Assembly: GCF_000699445.3 (NCBI RefSeq)
Contig: NC_067196.1
Coordinates: forward strand, 5,804,616 to 5,868,615
DNA: 64,000 bases
Reading direction: 5' to 3'
DNA from: Schistosoma haematobium
Lineage: Eukaryota > Platyhelminthes > Trematoda > Strigeidida > Schistosomatidae
In this document: positions 49,426 to 59,589 of the stretch, in pieces
How positions within the stretch are numbered: the first letter of the stretch is position 1
Layout: every line of letters begins with the position of its first letter
Notes under the pieces: generated by a model
Database searches by the model: none
What the model was told of the DNA's origin: nothing
The model's input: the letters and a program-made list of their open reading frames with translations, nothing else
Position numbers and translations under genes: made by a program

Positions 49426-51117
49426 CTAATTAATTCATCCTCATCTTATACTTTAAGTGATAAACTAAGTCAACTTACGTATGTGTGCTCAAAACTTATG
49501 TTTCGTAACGTCGTGTATACATTTAATGCCTATTTAGAGAATGATTATTGTCGTTCATTTTATAGTGTTAGAATTATCTCAATCTATTACAAGAATTTCG
49601 ATGCCTGTCAATATCAGTGTTGTAATGACTGTAAATCATATTCATTGATATCGTTTGATAAGTTTCATCAATTAAGATCTTATAATTATTTCTCTACTAA
49701 GCGTGCACTATTTTGGTTATACCCTAGCATCCCAGACTTAACCAGTGATACGCTCCTATTGGGAAATTCATTTATGAGTTAACGTTAAAATAAATTGTGA
49801 CATCTATTTCTTCTCAAGATTCATTTTCCCACATTCTGTTGCCCAATTATCATAATAGAACAATAACACAGCAGACAGATAACTTGTATGGTAAAACTCA
49901 CAACTCAAACTAATGTGGTAATACAGTTTATTTTTCTGACCTCACAACGAAATAAATGAGAAATTACTATACATGGAAATAACTACACTGTATGTGAAAG
50001 AAAACTAAGTAACAAGCCCATAATCAATTTACACTAACTTATGAAAAGTAAGACACAGATCAAGAGTTTATGCGCCAAACGAAAGCTTTCAACTAAAATG
50101 ATATTATTGTATAGTAATCCAAGTGTCTTATAATTACACAATAAAAGCACAGACATTAATCCTTGATAAAATAATCCCGAAAGTTGTATTTTCACACTGT
50201 AGCAACTATCAAGAGTGATATGCTTTCTGCAAGACCCTAGAATTCAGTGTTAGGTTGCCAGAGAGGTCATGGGTTTTTAACTCCCGAAAAGTTTTAAATT
50301 GGAGTGAAACATCTATATGGTACACCTGTTTTCAATAGTTCTTCAGGTGATATCACTTCATGACCAAGGTCATCTTCGCGTATATCTTAGTGATCTCATT
50401 CCGTGCCGATATAATGTGACAGTTTGAACCAAAATATATATATCCTAGGTTCTATTTCGCTGATAGCTAACTAACTGACTACTCAGATTTTAGTTGTAAT
50501 CTCCTGATCAAATAGTATAAAGAAACTTTATCCTAAATAGTATGTTATTACTGTAGATTCTGTATACTTAAATGGATTAAATTTTTACGAAAGAAACTTA
50601 TCCATTCTAGATTTTGGACATATCAGAATTCATGATTGTCACAATATTTGTGAACTATGGAATTAAGCCTACTCTTTTATAGTTTGTAATATGTGTAGGA
50701 TCTAAGAAGTACATAGTTTAAATTTGTAGTTATTCTGTTCATCTACATTAAACGTGAAATACATACTTAGAATTATGTGTATATGAAATCCACAATTACA
50801 AAGTAGATCTAACAATAACTAATTTCCAGTTGGTAAATTATTATTTAATCTGAATGAAAGTTCTATGTATTTTGTCTATAAAAATATTTCATACAGTTAT
50901 TTGGGGAAAAAACACATTATCGGAAGGGTTTTTGTGAATGTTATAGCAATTTCAGTGGTTGAGATCATGTGTTAATGAAAGCTACATTGGAGTTCTAATT
51001 AGAAGCAGTGGCCAATGGAGTTCAACTGGGTCTGTTGTAAGATAGTAACTCACTGAAGACAATGGTGGATGTGTCGCTCAGTTTTGTGGATTAGTTGAAG
51101 TTGGACATTAACACAGT
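49426..51117. other. Unassigned intronic DNA with a decayed RTE family 2 end
   Basis: At 50395-50490, CCGTGCCGATATAATGTGAC...CTGATAGCTAACTAACTGACT is a diverged copy of the family 2 terminus. The 49483-49782 frame has no domain. Nothing else is supported. 48646-49079 likewise shows nothing. Confidence 0.4.
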
Positions 51118-51119
51118 TA

Positions 51120-51312
51120 GATGCCGGCTCAGTGGTCTAGGGGTTAAGCGTTTGCGCGCGAGACTGATAAGTCCTGGTTTCGTATCCCACGGAAAGGATC
51201 GTGGATGCGCCATGTTGAGGAGTCCCATACTAGGACGGGACGGCCGTCCAGTGCTTCCAGGTTTTCCATGATGGTCTAGCTTCAATCGACTCATGAATTC
51301 AGCTATTAAATA
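51120..51312 (+). mobile_element. Hammerhead SINE family 2, near full-length, sense in Ena intron
   Basis: tRNA-like head with A-box (GGTCTAGGGGTTAAGCG, 51139-51155) and B-box (GGTTTCGTATCC). The hammerhead region (51209-51256) is followed by the tail CAGTGCTTCCAGGTTTTCC...CTTCAATCGACTCATG. The core is doubly damaged: TTGAGGAG (C3 to U at 51215) and GGGAC in place of GAAAC (51237-51241). Expected inactive. Confidence 0.8.
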
Positions 51313-51964
51313 GTGACGAATTAGATTTTTTCTGTGACTGAAATCTGTCTTGTAAGTTTAAAGCAAAACTCGTATTATCTTAATGTCTTTATGATTTAAT
51401 GTCACCCAAAGTTTATTGATAAATATATTTACAACGATAGTGGGGAGTGGGTAAAGATATACATTAAATTGTGCAAAACATAATTCACTTTTGTAGACAC
51501 ACACTTTCTGTATGGATTGCAGTTTACAATCCGTCAATTCGCAATCATCTTAGAGTCTGGTACTTGTCTATGTTAACCCATATATTCATACCACATCATT
51601 TTGATGAGATGAATTTGAAAATATAAATACTAAAGGCAGTCAAAAAATTGTAGCAGCAATGATAATGTGAAAACTAAACATTTGTAAAAGATACAGAACT
51701 AGAAACCATATCTGAAGAAGTATTGAGACTCAAGGTCTAGAGTAATATAAAGAGTCTACCCATCTGCTCGATTATGGTTAATTTTGAATCATGTCACCTC
51801 AAATCTTTATTCGCTGACCACAACTTTAATTGTTTATACCTACCCTACGTGGCTCATTCAATGGTTTCATGAATCAATATCAACTTTTTGATTTGATTTC
51901 CACTACAGTTTACACAAATTATTATGGATTGCCATATTTCAATACATTTTTCTCTTTGTGTCAG

Positions 51965-52219
51965 ATAATTTCAACTACAAAATCCCCGCCGCCACCACCA
52001 CCTCCAGCGTCACCGACATTATCATCAATTACTCAACCGAAAAATGACAAAACCAACCCAATAAAACGTACAGATTCTACACAGCAATTAAGAAAAGATT
52101 CCATTGATCAAAAATCTTCTATGCTAGCTGAAATTCAACGTCGTATACAAGCTAGACGACAATTAATCGATGCTGCTGAAGAAGAATGTGGTTTGCTTAA
52201 AAAAGACCATCATTTGGAA
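51965..52219 (+). CDS. ena: Ena/VASP exon 6: proline run and F-actin-binding-like motif
   Basis: Eighty-five codons. IISTTKSPPPPPPPASPTL carries seven prolines at 51986-52006, the only proline cluster in the protein and a plausible profilin or SH3 ligand. SSMLAEIQRRIQARRQLI (about 52115-52170) resembles the EVH2 F-actin-binding (FAB) block (LxxEMxxxLARRR in VASP), followed by DAAEEECGLLKKDHHLE. Acceptor TTTGTGTCAG/ATA and donor TTGGAA/GTAATT are both phase 0. The order GAB, then proline run, then FAB differs from the usual proline-rich region, GAB, FAB. Confidence 0.9.
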
Positions 52220-53373
52220 GTAATTAATTTGTCTCTTTTATTTTAAGATTAATAAGCTACCATTATTATTGTTGTTTTTCTCAATCTATCTCCGGTAATT
52301 TGATAGACTGATGTTACGACTGTGATAACTGGGACCGATGAACATTTAATTATCAGGTTTTAGATTGTCCTTCTGATTCATGACGGTTTAGCTTTTTTTA
52401 ATTTTACTATTTAGCATGTTCATTGTTGTCATGACCTTGGTCAGACTACTTGACCCTGAGGGCAGAAAACCATCCTATTCGCTGACTAATGATCGACTAC
52501 ACGGATACTGATTGGCTGGCTAGAAAATAGAGAAGGGGTCTGTGGAAAACCCTTGATTCCCAAAATATATCTAATTCCAAAGGGTACACAAGCAATTATA
52601 TAAATCATTTAACCAAAACACAATGTCTGAAAATAGGGCTCTTAGATTACGAAAATAGAATACAAAACCAGTGTTCAGATTACCGTAAATATCGAATAGA
52701 TGAAGATATGACAGTAGTTTATAAATTTAACAAAAGCTTATAATTAATGTAATAAGACGGTCATAAAATGTTATTAATTACAGGGCAAAACCTAAGTAAA
52801 CTAATATCCCAAAAAGTAGCTTCCATATTTTATCATCTTTTATCCATTGTTCTCTTCACAATAAATGTACTTCCTATAAGATTTAAAGAAATTCTTGTTT
52901 TAATCAAAACAAGGATGTGTCTAGTCTACTATTTCTTCGTCTTTCGTAAAGTGTTTTCAGCTGATGTTAAATCTTAAAATAAAAGAGCACTAGATAGTGC
53001 GGCTTTGTCTAAGTTTTAGACTCTGTAGCCAATGGGCATGCATAATGTCACATAGGTTTGAGCATCAAGCATTTTGAAGTCTCGGGATGAATATTTTACT
53101 TTAGGATCATCGAGTTAGGTTTCTGTAGTTCGCATTACTAGTGATTCCTATCCCATTATAGATTTATTTGGACTTTATCTATCTTATTTTGTGACTAGAA
53201 CTTCGAAAATCTATCTTACTATTATTCTCTACTGAACACTATTGGCCATTATCTATGTAAATGTTTAGTAAATAATATGAACATTGAACTATTCTTTTCA
53301 TTTCACCATAAAAAGTCCGTCTTCTTTTCTAAATTATATAAATTCTTAACCCTTAATTTTATCCACATTCTAG
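52220..53373 (+). other. Ena/VASP intron 6 (1.15 kb)
   Basis: Shortest Ena intron seen. No repeats recognised. The 52768-52977 open frame has no domain. Confidence 0.6.
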
Positions 53374-53450
53374 TCATCAAAATCTATCTCCATACCTTCT
53401 GAAAATACCGGTGTTATATCGACTAATTCGATCGATTCATCATTGAATAG
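53374..53450 (+). CDS. ena: Ena/VASP exon 7: short Ser-rich linker
   Basis: Seventy-seven bases: SSKSISIPSENTGVI, STNSIDSSLN plus AG of a Ser codon. Acceptor CACATTCTAG/TCA (phase 0) and strong donor AATAG/GTAAGT (phase 2) fit exon 6 and exon 8 exactly. Too short for similarity, but splice signals, phase and Ser-rich composition agree with the linker between the FAB motif and the tetramerisation helix. Could be alternatively used; skipping it would shift the frame. Confidence 0.8.
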
Positions 53451-53854
53451 GTAAGTTATTAAAACTTTTTTCAATATTACAATAAATAACATTTTTATAC
53501 TTTTTTAGTATGAGTTATGTTGTAGGGAAGACGAGTTTTAACTATTCTTGAAGTAATCGTGACAATATTCTCCCCATTTTTCATCAATATTCTAAAATTT
53601 TACATAATTAATCTATTAAGATCTACGCGTTTTCCCCGTATGTAAATCGAAAAAAATTTATTAACTTATATATTTATTCATATATTCATAGAACATTTAT
53701 CGTCTTGAAACTTTGTAAGGACACAAAAAGTTTTTCAGAAGTCTTTATATTGTTCCTGATCAGAGTTTAGATCTAGAGTTGATTTATATGTTACATGCAG
53801 TTTATACAGAAAGAATTGAATATTTGATACGTTTAAATTGTTATTTTTCACAAT

Positions 53855-54290
53855 TGATTGATCACTGGGTGTTGATCAATGTCATGTATGTCAGGTCGTT
53901 CTTAGTGTAGATCGAATGCTATCGATCAAGTTGCAATGTGGCCGCTAGTCTAAGTGACTCGACATTGCATGCACTATGTTGAGATAAGATGGTGGTTGGA
54001 GGCAGTCAACAGGAAACCCCGGACCAGGGTTTCGTGCTATTTGGTACTCGTCAGCAAGGTGTACCTGTAATCTTGAGGGAACTGGTGCTCCCTGATGGAT
54101 TTGATTCCGTGTCACCCAGCTTCACAGTTAGAGACGTTACCATTAGGCTATCCTGGCCGCGACCGACTTCGTGTAGGACTGAGATGTATTCACACTTGGT
54201 TGATCATTGGGTGGTGGTCACTGTCATGTATATCAGGTCGTTCTTAGTGCAGATCGAATGCTATCCATCAAGCTTAAATCTAATCACTAG
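53855..54290 (-). mobile_element. Sm-alpha SINE, more than one unit in tandem
   Basis: Minus strand contains a tRNA-like head (GGATAGCCTAATGGTAACG A-box region; GGAATCAAATCC B-box, about 54165-54105), a hammerhead (54060-54016) and a tail ending CAACCACCATC. A block including GGTCGTTCTTAGTG.AGATCG occurs at 53857-53935 and again at 54199-54275, a head-to-tail period of 342 bp. The insertion therefore spans more than one monomer. Confidence 0.75.
54016..54060 (-). ncRNA. Hammerhead ribozyme with intact core (Sm-alpha type)
   Basis: Minus strand, 5' to 3': ACCTTG (helix I), CTGACGAG, GTACCAAATAGCAC (helix II, one A-C mismatch), GAA, ACCCTGGT (short helix III with 2-base loop), C at the cleavage site within GGTC, then CGGGGT closing helix I with six pairs including two G-U. 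All catalytic core bases match CUGANGA...GAA...UH. Antisense to the Ena transcript, inside intron 7. Confidence 0.75.
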
Positions 54291-54436
54291 TCTCTGACTG
54301 TGAAGCTGGGTGACATGGGATTGACTCCAGGGATCATCAATCCCCTCAAGATTACAGGTACACGTTGCTGACAAGTGCCAAATAGAACGAAACCCGGATC
54401 CAGGGTTTCCTGTTGACTGACTCCAACCATCATCTT
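54280..54436 (+). ncRNA. Sm-alpha SINE with G8-mutated hammerhead, sense in Ena intron
   Basis: tRNA-like head end (CTGTGAAGCTGGGTGACATG, GGGATTGACTCC), then CTGACAAG at 54368-54375, GTGCCAAATAGAAC, GAAAC, then the tail TTCCTGTTGACTGACTCC. The conserved G8 (54373), the proposed general acid, is A. Cleavage is not expected. Inverted relative to the neighbouring copy at 53855-54290. Confidence 0.75.
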
Positions 54437-54999
54437 ATTGTTGTTTTTACTCTGTTGACAAGAAAAACCACTTTTCATTGTAATTTGAAATGTTATGAGC
54501 ATTATGCAAAAGTACTTATGCTACTGGTTATACATTATTTAAAATAAAAGTCATTTTAGTTTTTGAATTTCTCGCAAAAACTGAAAAGTTGTTCTAATGC
54601 ATCGGATTGACTCACCCCTATGCTTTGATCTTATTTAGCAATTCAAATTTCATATGGCGTACAGCTTGAATTCTAGTGTTGTTTTATGCTCTCGATTTCT
54701 CGGTTCCATGTTTTCTTCACAAAATTGGGCTTCTGTTCCTATCGTCGTTGGTGCTACCATTATTATTTCAACTCTTGCTTATCATACAGATTTGCGAGAG
54801 ATTCTAAAAATGATTAATGAAGTTCTCACTTTTAAATTGGAAAATATTCATAAGCAAACATGGTGTTTTATGTATAATATAATGCTTTCAGTTAACGTTC
54901 TAACCGTAGCTGCTACCTTGACGTAATGGTCTGGCTTCCTTGTTATGATGACACAATCGAAATATACTGGCTGGAACAGTGGTTCCTTTAAGTCCTTCC

Positions 55000-55490
55000 A
55001 CACCGAACAGATCTGTTTTGAGCAGTAAGACTAAGAGTGGCGAAAAAGTCGTACTTCTGATTGTACACGAGTGTGACATCAGTAAAGTGTTTCTCTCAGA
55101 CAGTAAGGATCGATAGCGATGCTACTTCCCAAAAATGTCACTTTGCAAATTACTCCATGGATTTTCGTCCCTGGTTTAGGCCTTTTAAAGTACGAAGCTG
55201 ACACATCAAAAACTCCTCATAGAAATTCCTCATGTGACTGGCCTTAAGCAGTTGTCTCTTGGGCTTTGCAGTCACTAGAACCACCATTAACCCAGTTCCT
55301 TTTTCAGGTCCTTAAAGAAGAAATATCCTTCTACGATGTGGGCAACCAATAAGTGACGAGCGTCCCCCTTACCTCTAACAGCATTTGAGATCATCTTGTT
55401 CACGACGAAGTCCCTCCATCACTTCTTAATATTTCTATTCTTACTATCAATTTTCCTCGTATGTTATCATGTTGTCACCAGCTGGGCTGG
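55000..55490 (-). repeat. Repeat C copy (unclassified)
   Basis: Reverse-complement counterpart of 30610-31160; shared blocks AAGCCCAAGAGACAACTGC, GGATATTTCTTCTTT and TAGCATCGCTATCGAT. No coding domain recognised. 55491-56339 shows nothing further. Confidence 0.55.
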
Positions 55491-56339
55491 AATAAATATG
55501 ACAATATCTGTTTAAGCATATTTTTGTTTAGAGACTACATAATCCTTACCCATGAATAGTTTTTATAAGCAACAGTTCGGATTACTTTCAATGTCTTAAC
55601 CTGTATTGAAATCAAGAATTAGTCCATTGTACTGTTGACAGTTGTATACTGGTGATCGAAAAGTAGAACAACTAAAACTGGATAAAATCTACTGACTTTT
55701 TTCAGCGATTTTCTTCACACTAATATCTATTGTATTGTGTACTGTACTAGACCAATTCATTACTAAATTTTGATGACAAAATCTCCCGACTCGACCAATT
55801 TGAATACTAAGTATGTCTCATTTAGACAACTGTGATCATAAATGGAAATCAAGCTTAATTGTGCTAAAGTGCATTGATACTGTGGGATATGTCTGTATAA
55901 ATAATAATTTAAAGCATAATGGTTTTGTACAACTGTTCACTGTTGACTTACGGAAGTTAAGTTATTGAAGTAACTCATCTGGAATCCTTCGAGTAAGATT
56001 TTATCCTAATTCTCAGTGATCAATTACAGTCTTGGTAGTGTCTATTTATTTTCTCATCACCCAGTGTTACGATCAGATGACCTATAACTGAACTGTACTG
56101 ACCCAAAAAAACTTCCTGTACTAAGATAGTTGCATAAATTACATACTGTCTAGTAAACATTCTCATGTTTAGTTCTTTGTTATGATCAAATTTAAATACA
56201 CCTAGAGATGAATAGACTCCCGCAAAATTGAAAATACACCGTATTGACGAATATTACCTAGTTAACAGACATTTTGGCTTTTGTCATCAGTCGCCTAAAA
56301 TAATAAAAATATGCATTGTAATGTGTATTTATTGGGTTT

Positions 56340-57192
56340 TGTTGTGACTTTATGGCCCTCTAGTTATCACGTAATCTACTCGCCAATCAAAATACGACTT
56401 TTCCACTCTTGTACTGTTCTAAACCAATGACGTTCGTTCAGTCTGAGCAGCCTAGCCCGCCCAGCTGAGTCCATAATGCCTATGACAACCTCCACTATGA
56501 GAATCATTTATTTCAGACATACTGAGTTTACATATCAACCAAACAGACCGCAACGCACCATAAAATAAGAAATAACATACAAAATCAAGCCAAAATGTGG
56601 CTGTGAACGTGGGGGACAGTAATTAATAAACTGAGTATAATTTAAGAACAGTAAATCGTATAATAATAATCTATAAGTCAAAATGAAGCTTATAATAAGA
56701 GGAATATAAATATACTGTTATTTCTCGATAAGAATAATGAATGGTAATTTTTGGGATCTATTTGTGGACCAATACTATGCTTATATTTTTATCGTATAAT
56801 TGTTAGATAACTAAACTGTTCATATTCATGTCCCTCTTATTATGAGCTTTGTTTTGATCTATGAACTATTATTATACGATTTACCATTCTTGAACTATGC
56901 CCCGTCTATTAATTACTACCTCCCTCATTCACAGCCACATTTGGCTAAATCTTGTACAAATGTTGTTTCTTATTTTATGGTACGATATGGTCTGTTTGAT
57001 TGGTATATAAACCTAGTGTGTTTGAAATGAGTGATTCATATTGCAGAGGCTGAGATTGCTGTTCTGGACTTAATTGGCTGAGCTAGACAGGAAGCAGGAC
57101 CGATAGTACTCTAGACTGCTCCCACGGGTTTTATGTGTCACTGGTCCGATCGATAAGTCACTACTCCCTAATTTGTGGTCACAAGTATAACA
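56340..57192. repeat. Head-to-head inverted pair of repeat B
   Basis: The left half (56340 to about 56715) is a minus-strand copy and the right half (about 56722-57192) a plus-strand copy of the solo-LTR-like repeat B. Mirror landmarks: GTGGCTGTGAACGTGG near 56601 and CATTCACAGCCACATTTGG near 56925; AAATCGTATAATAATA near 56656 and TATTATACGATTTACC near 56871. Both copies lack the outer TGTT start at the junction. No target duplication found. Confidence 0.75.
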
Positions 57193-57317
57193 TATACACA
57201 TTCTAATTACTGAATAGTTCTACCATAAGAATATATCGATAATATTAGTCCATTAATAGGTCTCGGAAGTTACTCATAATTTCATCTTCACTAGGATATA
57301 ACAGGTTTATTGATCAC

Positions 57318-57508
57318 ATCACATGTTTTTGATTGAGATCATGAACCTATTGATGTTAGACCATCATTGAGAACCTGGAAGGACTGGACGACCGTTTCGT
57401 CCTATTGTGGAACTCCTCAGCAGTGCGCATTGACGATCCCGCTCCCGGGATTCGAGCCCAGGGTCACCAGTTTTGCGCGCGAACGCTTAACCTACTGGAC
57501 CACTGAAT
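57318..57508 (-). mobile_element. Hammerhead SINE family 2, near full-length
   Basis: Minus strand: A-box (GGTCCAGTAGGTTAAGCG), B-box (GGCTCGAATCCCGGG), spacer GGGATCGTCAATGCG, intact hammerhead (57426-57378), tail CCTTCCAGGTTCTCAATGAT. Antisense to the Ena transcript, about 110 bp upstream of the exon 8 acceptor region. Confidence 0.8.
57378..57426 (-). ncRNA. Hammerhead ribozyme with intact core (SINE family 2)
   Basis: Minus strand: GCACTG (helix I), CTGAGGAG (57420-57413), GTTCCACAATAGGAC (helix II with G-U), GAA, ACGGTCGT (helix III, 3 pairs and a GT loop), C of GTC at the cleavage site, then CAGTCC. CAGT pairs perfectly with ACTG. Every conserved core position is present. The short helix III is typical of schistosome hammerheads. 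Confidence 0.8.
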
Positions 57509-57620
57509 GTGTTTCATTAGATCATGGTAATTTATATGAAATCAACGAATAAATTCATTCCGAAAAAAGAAAATATGTCAATTTATAATTCCCAAATGTT
57601 TGTTTTTTCTTCTTCTTCAG

Positions 57621-57792
57621 CCGAAATGTTAATACATCTAATTGTTCCACAATATCAAATATTATAAATTCTGATTCATCACTTACTCGTTCAGAATTGG
57701 ATAATTTACGTCGTGAAATTATTATTGAACTACGTAAAGAAGTTCAATTGGCAAAAAATGAAATTATGGATTGTAAATACCTTTTTTTTTAA
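57621..57792 (+). CDS. ena: Ena/VASP exon 8: tetramerisation coiled coil, C-terminus
   Basis: Encodes RNVNTSNCSTISNIINSD, then SELDNLRREIIIELRKEVQ, LAKNEIMDCKYLFF and stop (TAA 57790-57792). LDNLRREIIIELRKEVQLAKNEIMD (57697-57771) matches the EVH2 tetramerisation helix (LxxxKQELLEEVKKELxKxKEEII in VASP), a right-handed coiled coil that makes the protein a tetramer. The acceptor TTCTTCTTCAG/C completes the Ser codon from exon 7. Family members continue with about ten residues (AFxQEL...). Here either the protein ends KYLFF, or the GATT/GTAAAT site after 57772 is a donor to a last exon that I could not identify. Confidence 0.9.
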
Positions 57793-57963
57793 TCTATTGA
57801 TTATAATTGTTGATGTTTCTATTGTCACTGAAATTTACCAGATAGTTAGGAAATATTTCTTTAAATAGATTATTTCAATTTTGAGAAGAATAGTTTTGTT
57901 AGGTCTATGAAATCTCTTAATTGATTTGTGATTGGTACTGAAACCTAGATTTCAATGAAGCGT

Positions 57964-58234
57964 TGTGGGGCGTGCTACTTATATTGACATAAGTAGTATG
58001 TGACGCGTGTCAGGAATGTAATGTCTGGCAGCAGAAGATGGGGGAAGATCAAGAAAGGAAGAACGGGAATAGAAAGTAATTAGTATAGAAATGCAAGAAC
58101 AATGAAGTCCGAGAAAATTATTGAACATTTTGCAAATTAGGTATTATAGTATGGGTTTTCTATGTTACCAAGTAACTCTAATCTTGTGCTAAATATAATT
58201 CGGTTGTCCTTCACCTGTGTTCTCCTTCACTACA
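57964..58234 (+). mobile_element. Repeat A copy (solo-LTR-like), 271 bp, 4-bp TSD
   Basis: Begins TGTGGGGCGTGCTACTTATA and ends CTCCTTCACTACA; GCGT duplication at 57960-57963 and 58235-58238. It lies just after the last recognised Ena exon, so it may sit in a terminal intron or the 3' UTR. Confidence 0.75.
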
Positions 58235-58574
58235 GCGTCATGGAAACACAAAAGCTGCTGGTATGAATTTATTTAACCTCATATGATTTATTTACATTCA
58301 GATTAACAGTTAGACTTTTACAAGTTGAAGTAAATAGTATTTAACATCAATTACTCATTAACTTACTGTGTGAATACCTATTTACCAAATCATACAATTA
58401 AGCATATGTAGCTAACACCTATAATGCATTAACTATGTTGTGTAAGTATAACTCAGGATGTGATCACGCGTCATTAATGATTGGGAAAACTCAGATTCAT
58501 AGGTCATTCGCGGTTCAAGCGGCTAGGTCATCGCTCTCCATATCAAGTTTTCATCACGAAATGATATCTGTGCT

Positions 58575-59030
58575 ACATCTACTCAACCGCCACCTATCTT
58601 GACACGTGATATTCCCAGTTGTAGAAGGAGATTGTAACCGAGCTAGTGGCAAACAAACCAAGACGCGACATTATTCTATTCAATCATTGACCATTGGACT
58701 GAACCGTGTTACTAGGTGTAGAAAACCTGATTGAGGGTCACAAGCTCATCTTGATCAAATGACTAAAGACTTTTGGGTAACTTAGCTCAGAACCGATCAC
58801 AGATGCACTCTCTATCTTCTTTTATTACATCATACGTTTTAAGGTTATGCTATGTCTTCTGTTCATTCTTTCTCAAATTTTAACTTCTATTTCCCTGATT
58901 TTTCTCACTAACACTGATATAACCATTATCTCTACGACTTTGGTATTCATCCTGATAATATTATTTGTCTATGCTGATGTGTTGTGACAATTATGCCATG
59001 CTCTACGTTGACTGACAGATTGACACTAAC
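58575..59030 (+). mobile_element. RTE-like family 2, decayed 3' fragment
   Basis: CTTGACACGTGATATTCCCAG aligns with CTTGACGCGTGATGTTTGC at 14839. AGCTCAGAACCGATCACAGATG near 58785 and GCTGATGTGTTGTGACAATT near 58972 follow the family order. Ends near TACGTTGACTGACAG. 59031-59589 shows nothing further. Confidence 0.55.
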
Positions 59031-59589
59031 TAGGAGATTATTGAATACTCAAAAATGCTGAAGAGTTATTTTATTCTAGGTTTAAGACTATTAGAAGTTA
59101 ATTTTTATTTGCTAGTCAGAATCGATTAAAATCTTTGAAAGCAAACTCAACTAATAAGATTGAATTTATGTACTCAGCTACTTGACAATATTCCTTGTTT
59201 TTAAAGGCTAATGATTGGATTGATTATGCTATCCAATATTATAAACTGAAGTACATGTGTTTGAACACCATTACAATATAATAGTGAAAAGTTTCTTACT
59301 TTTAACAGGTATAGCCATGTAACTTTCTAATCTATGTAATTATCATTATATTTGGTTGAAAATATCTTTATTACTCACCTCCTACTCCATTGCTGTAATA
59401 TAAACTATTATTATTTGCATTTTCAATGGTGAGTATGAAAGATGTATGAACTTTTACATTTCACAAATTGCATCACTTCAAAAAAGACCTCAATGAAAAC
59501 CTACATGAGTTTGTAATAGTTGAGATAATCGAAGACAGTTATTACGCGTCTAGTAATTATGCTTGTCGTTTGGTTTCCAAAATAAAACT

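Larger units (their letters stand above)
53780..54690. repeat. Decayed repeat D split by Sm-alpha insertions
   Basis: 53800-53850 (TTGATACGTTTAAATTGTTATTTT) and 54540-54620 (TTGAATTTCTCGCAAAAACTGAAAAGTTG...CGGATTGACTC) resemble the two halves of repeat D. The Sm-alpha cluster at 53855-54436 lies between. The divergence is high, so this is a tentative call. Confidence 0.4.

Noticed and set aside
54654..54926. 90-codon + frame with a hydrophobic segment
   Set aside because: Looks membrane-like, but it lies in intron 7 next to repeats with no splice partner or family match.
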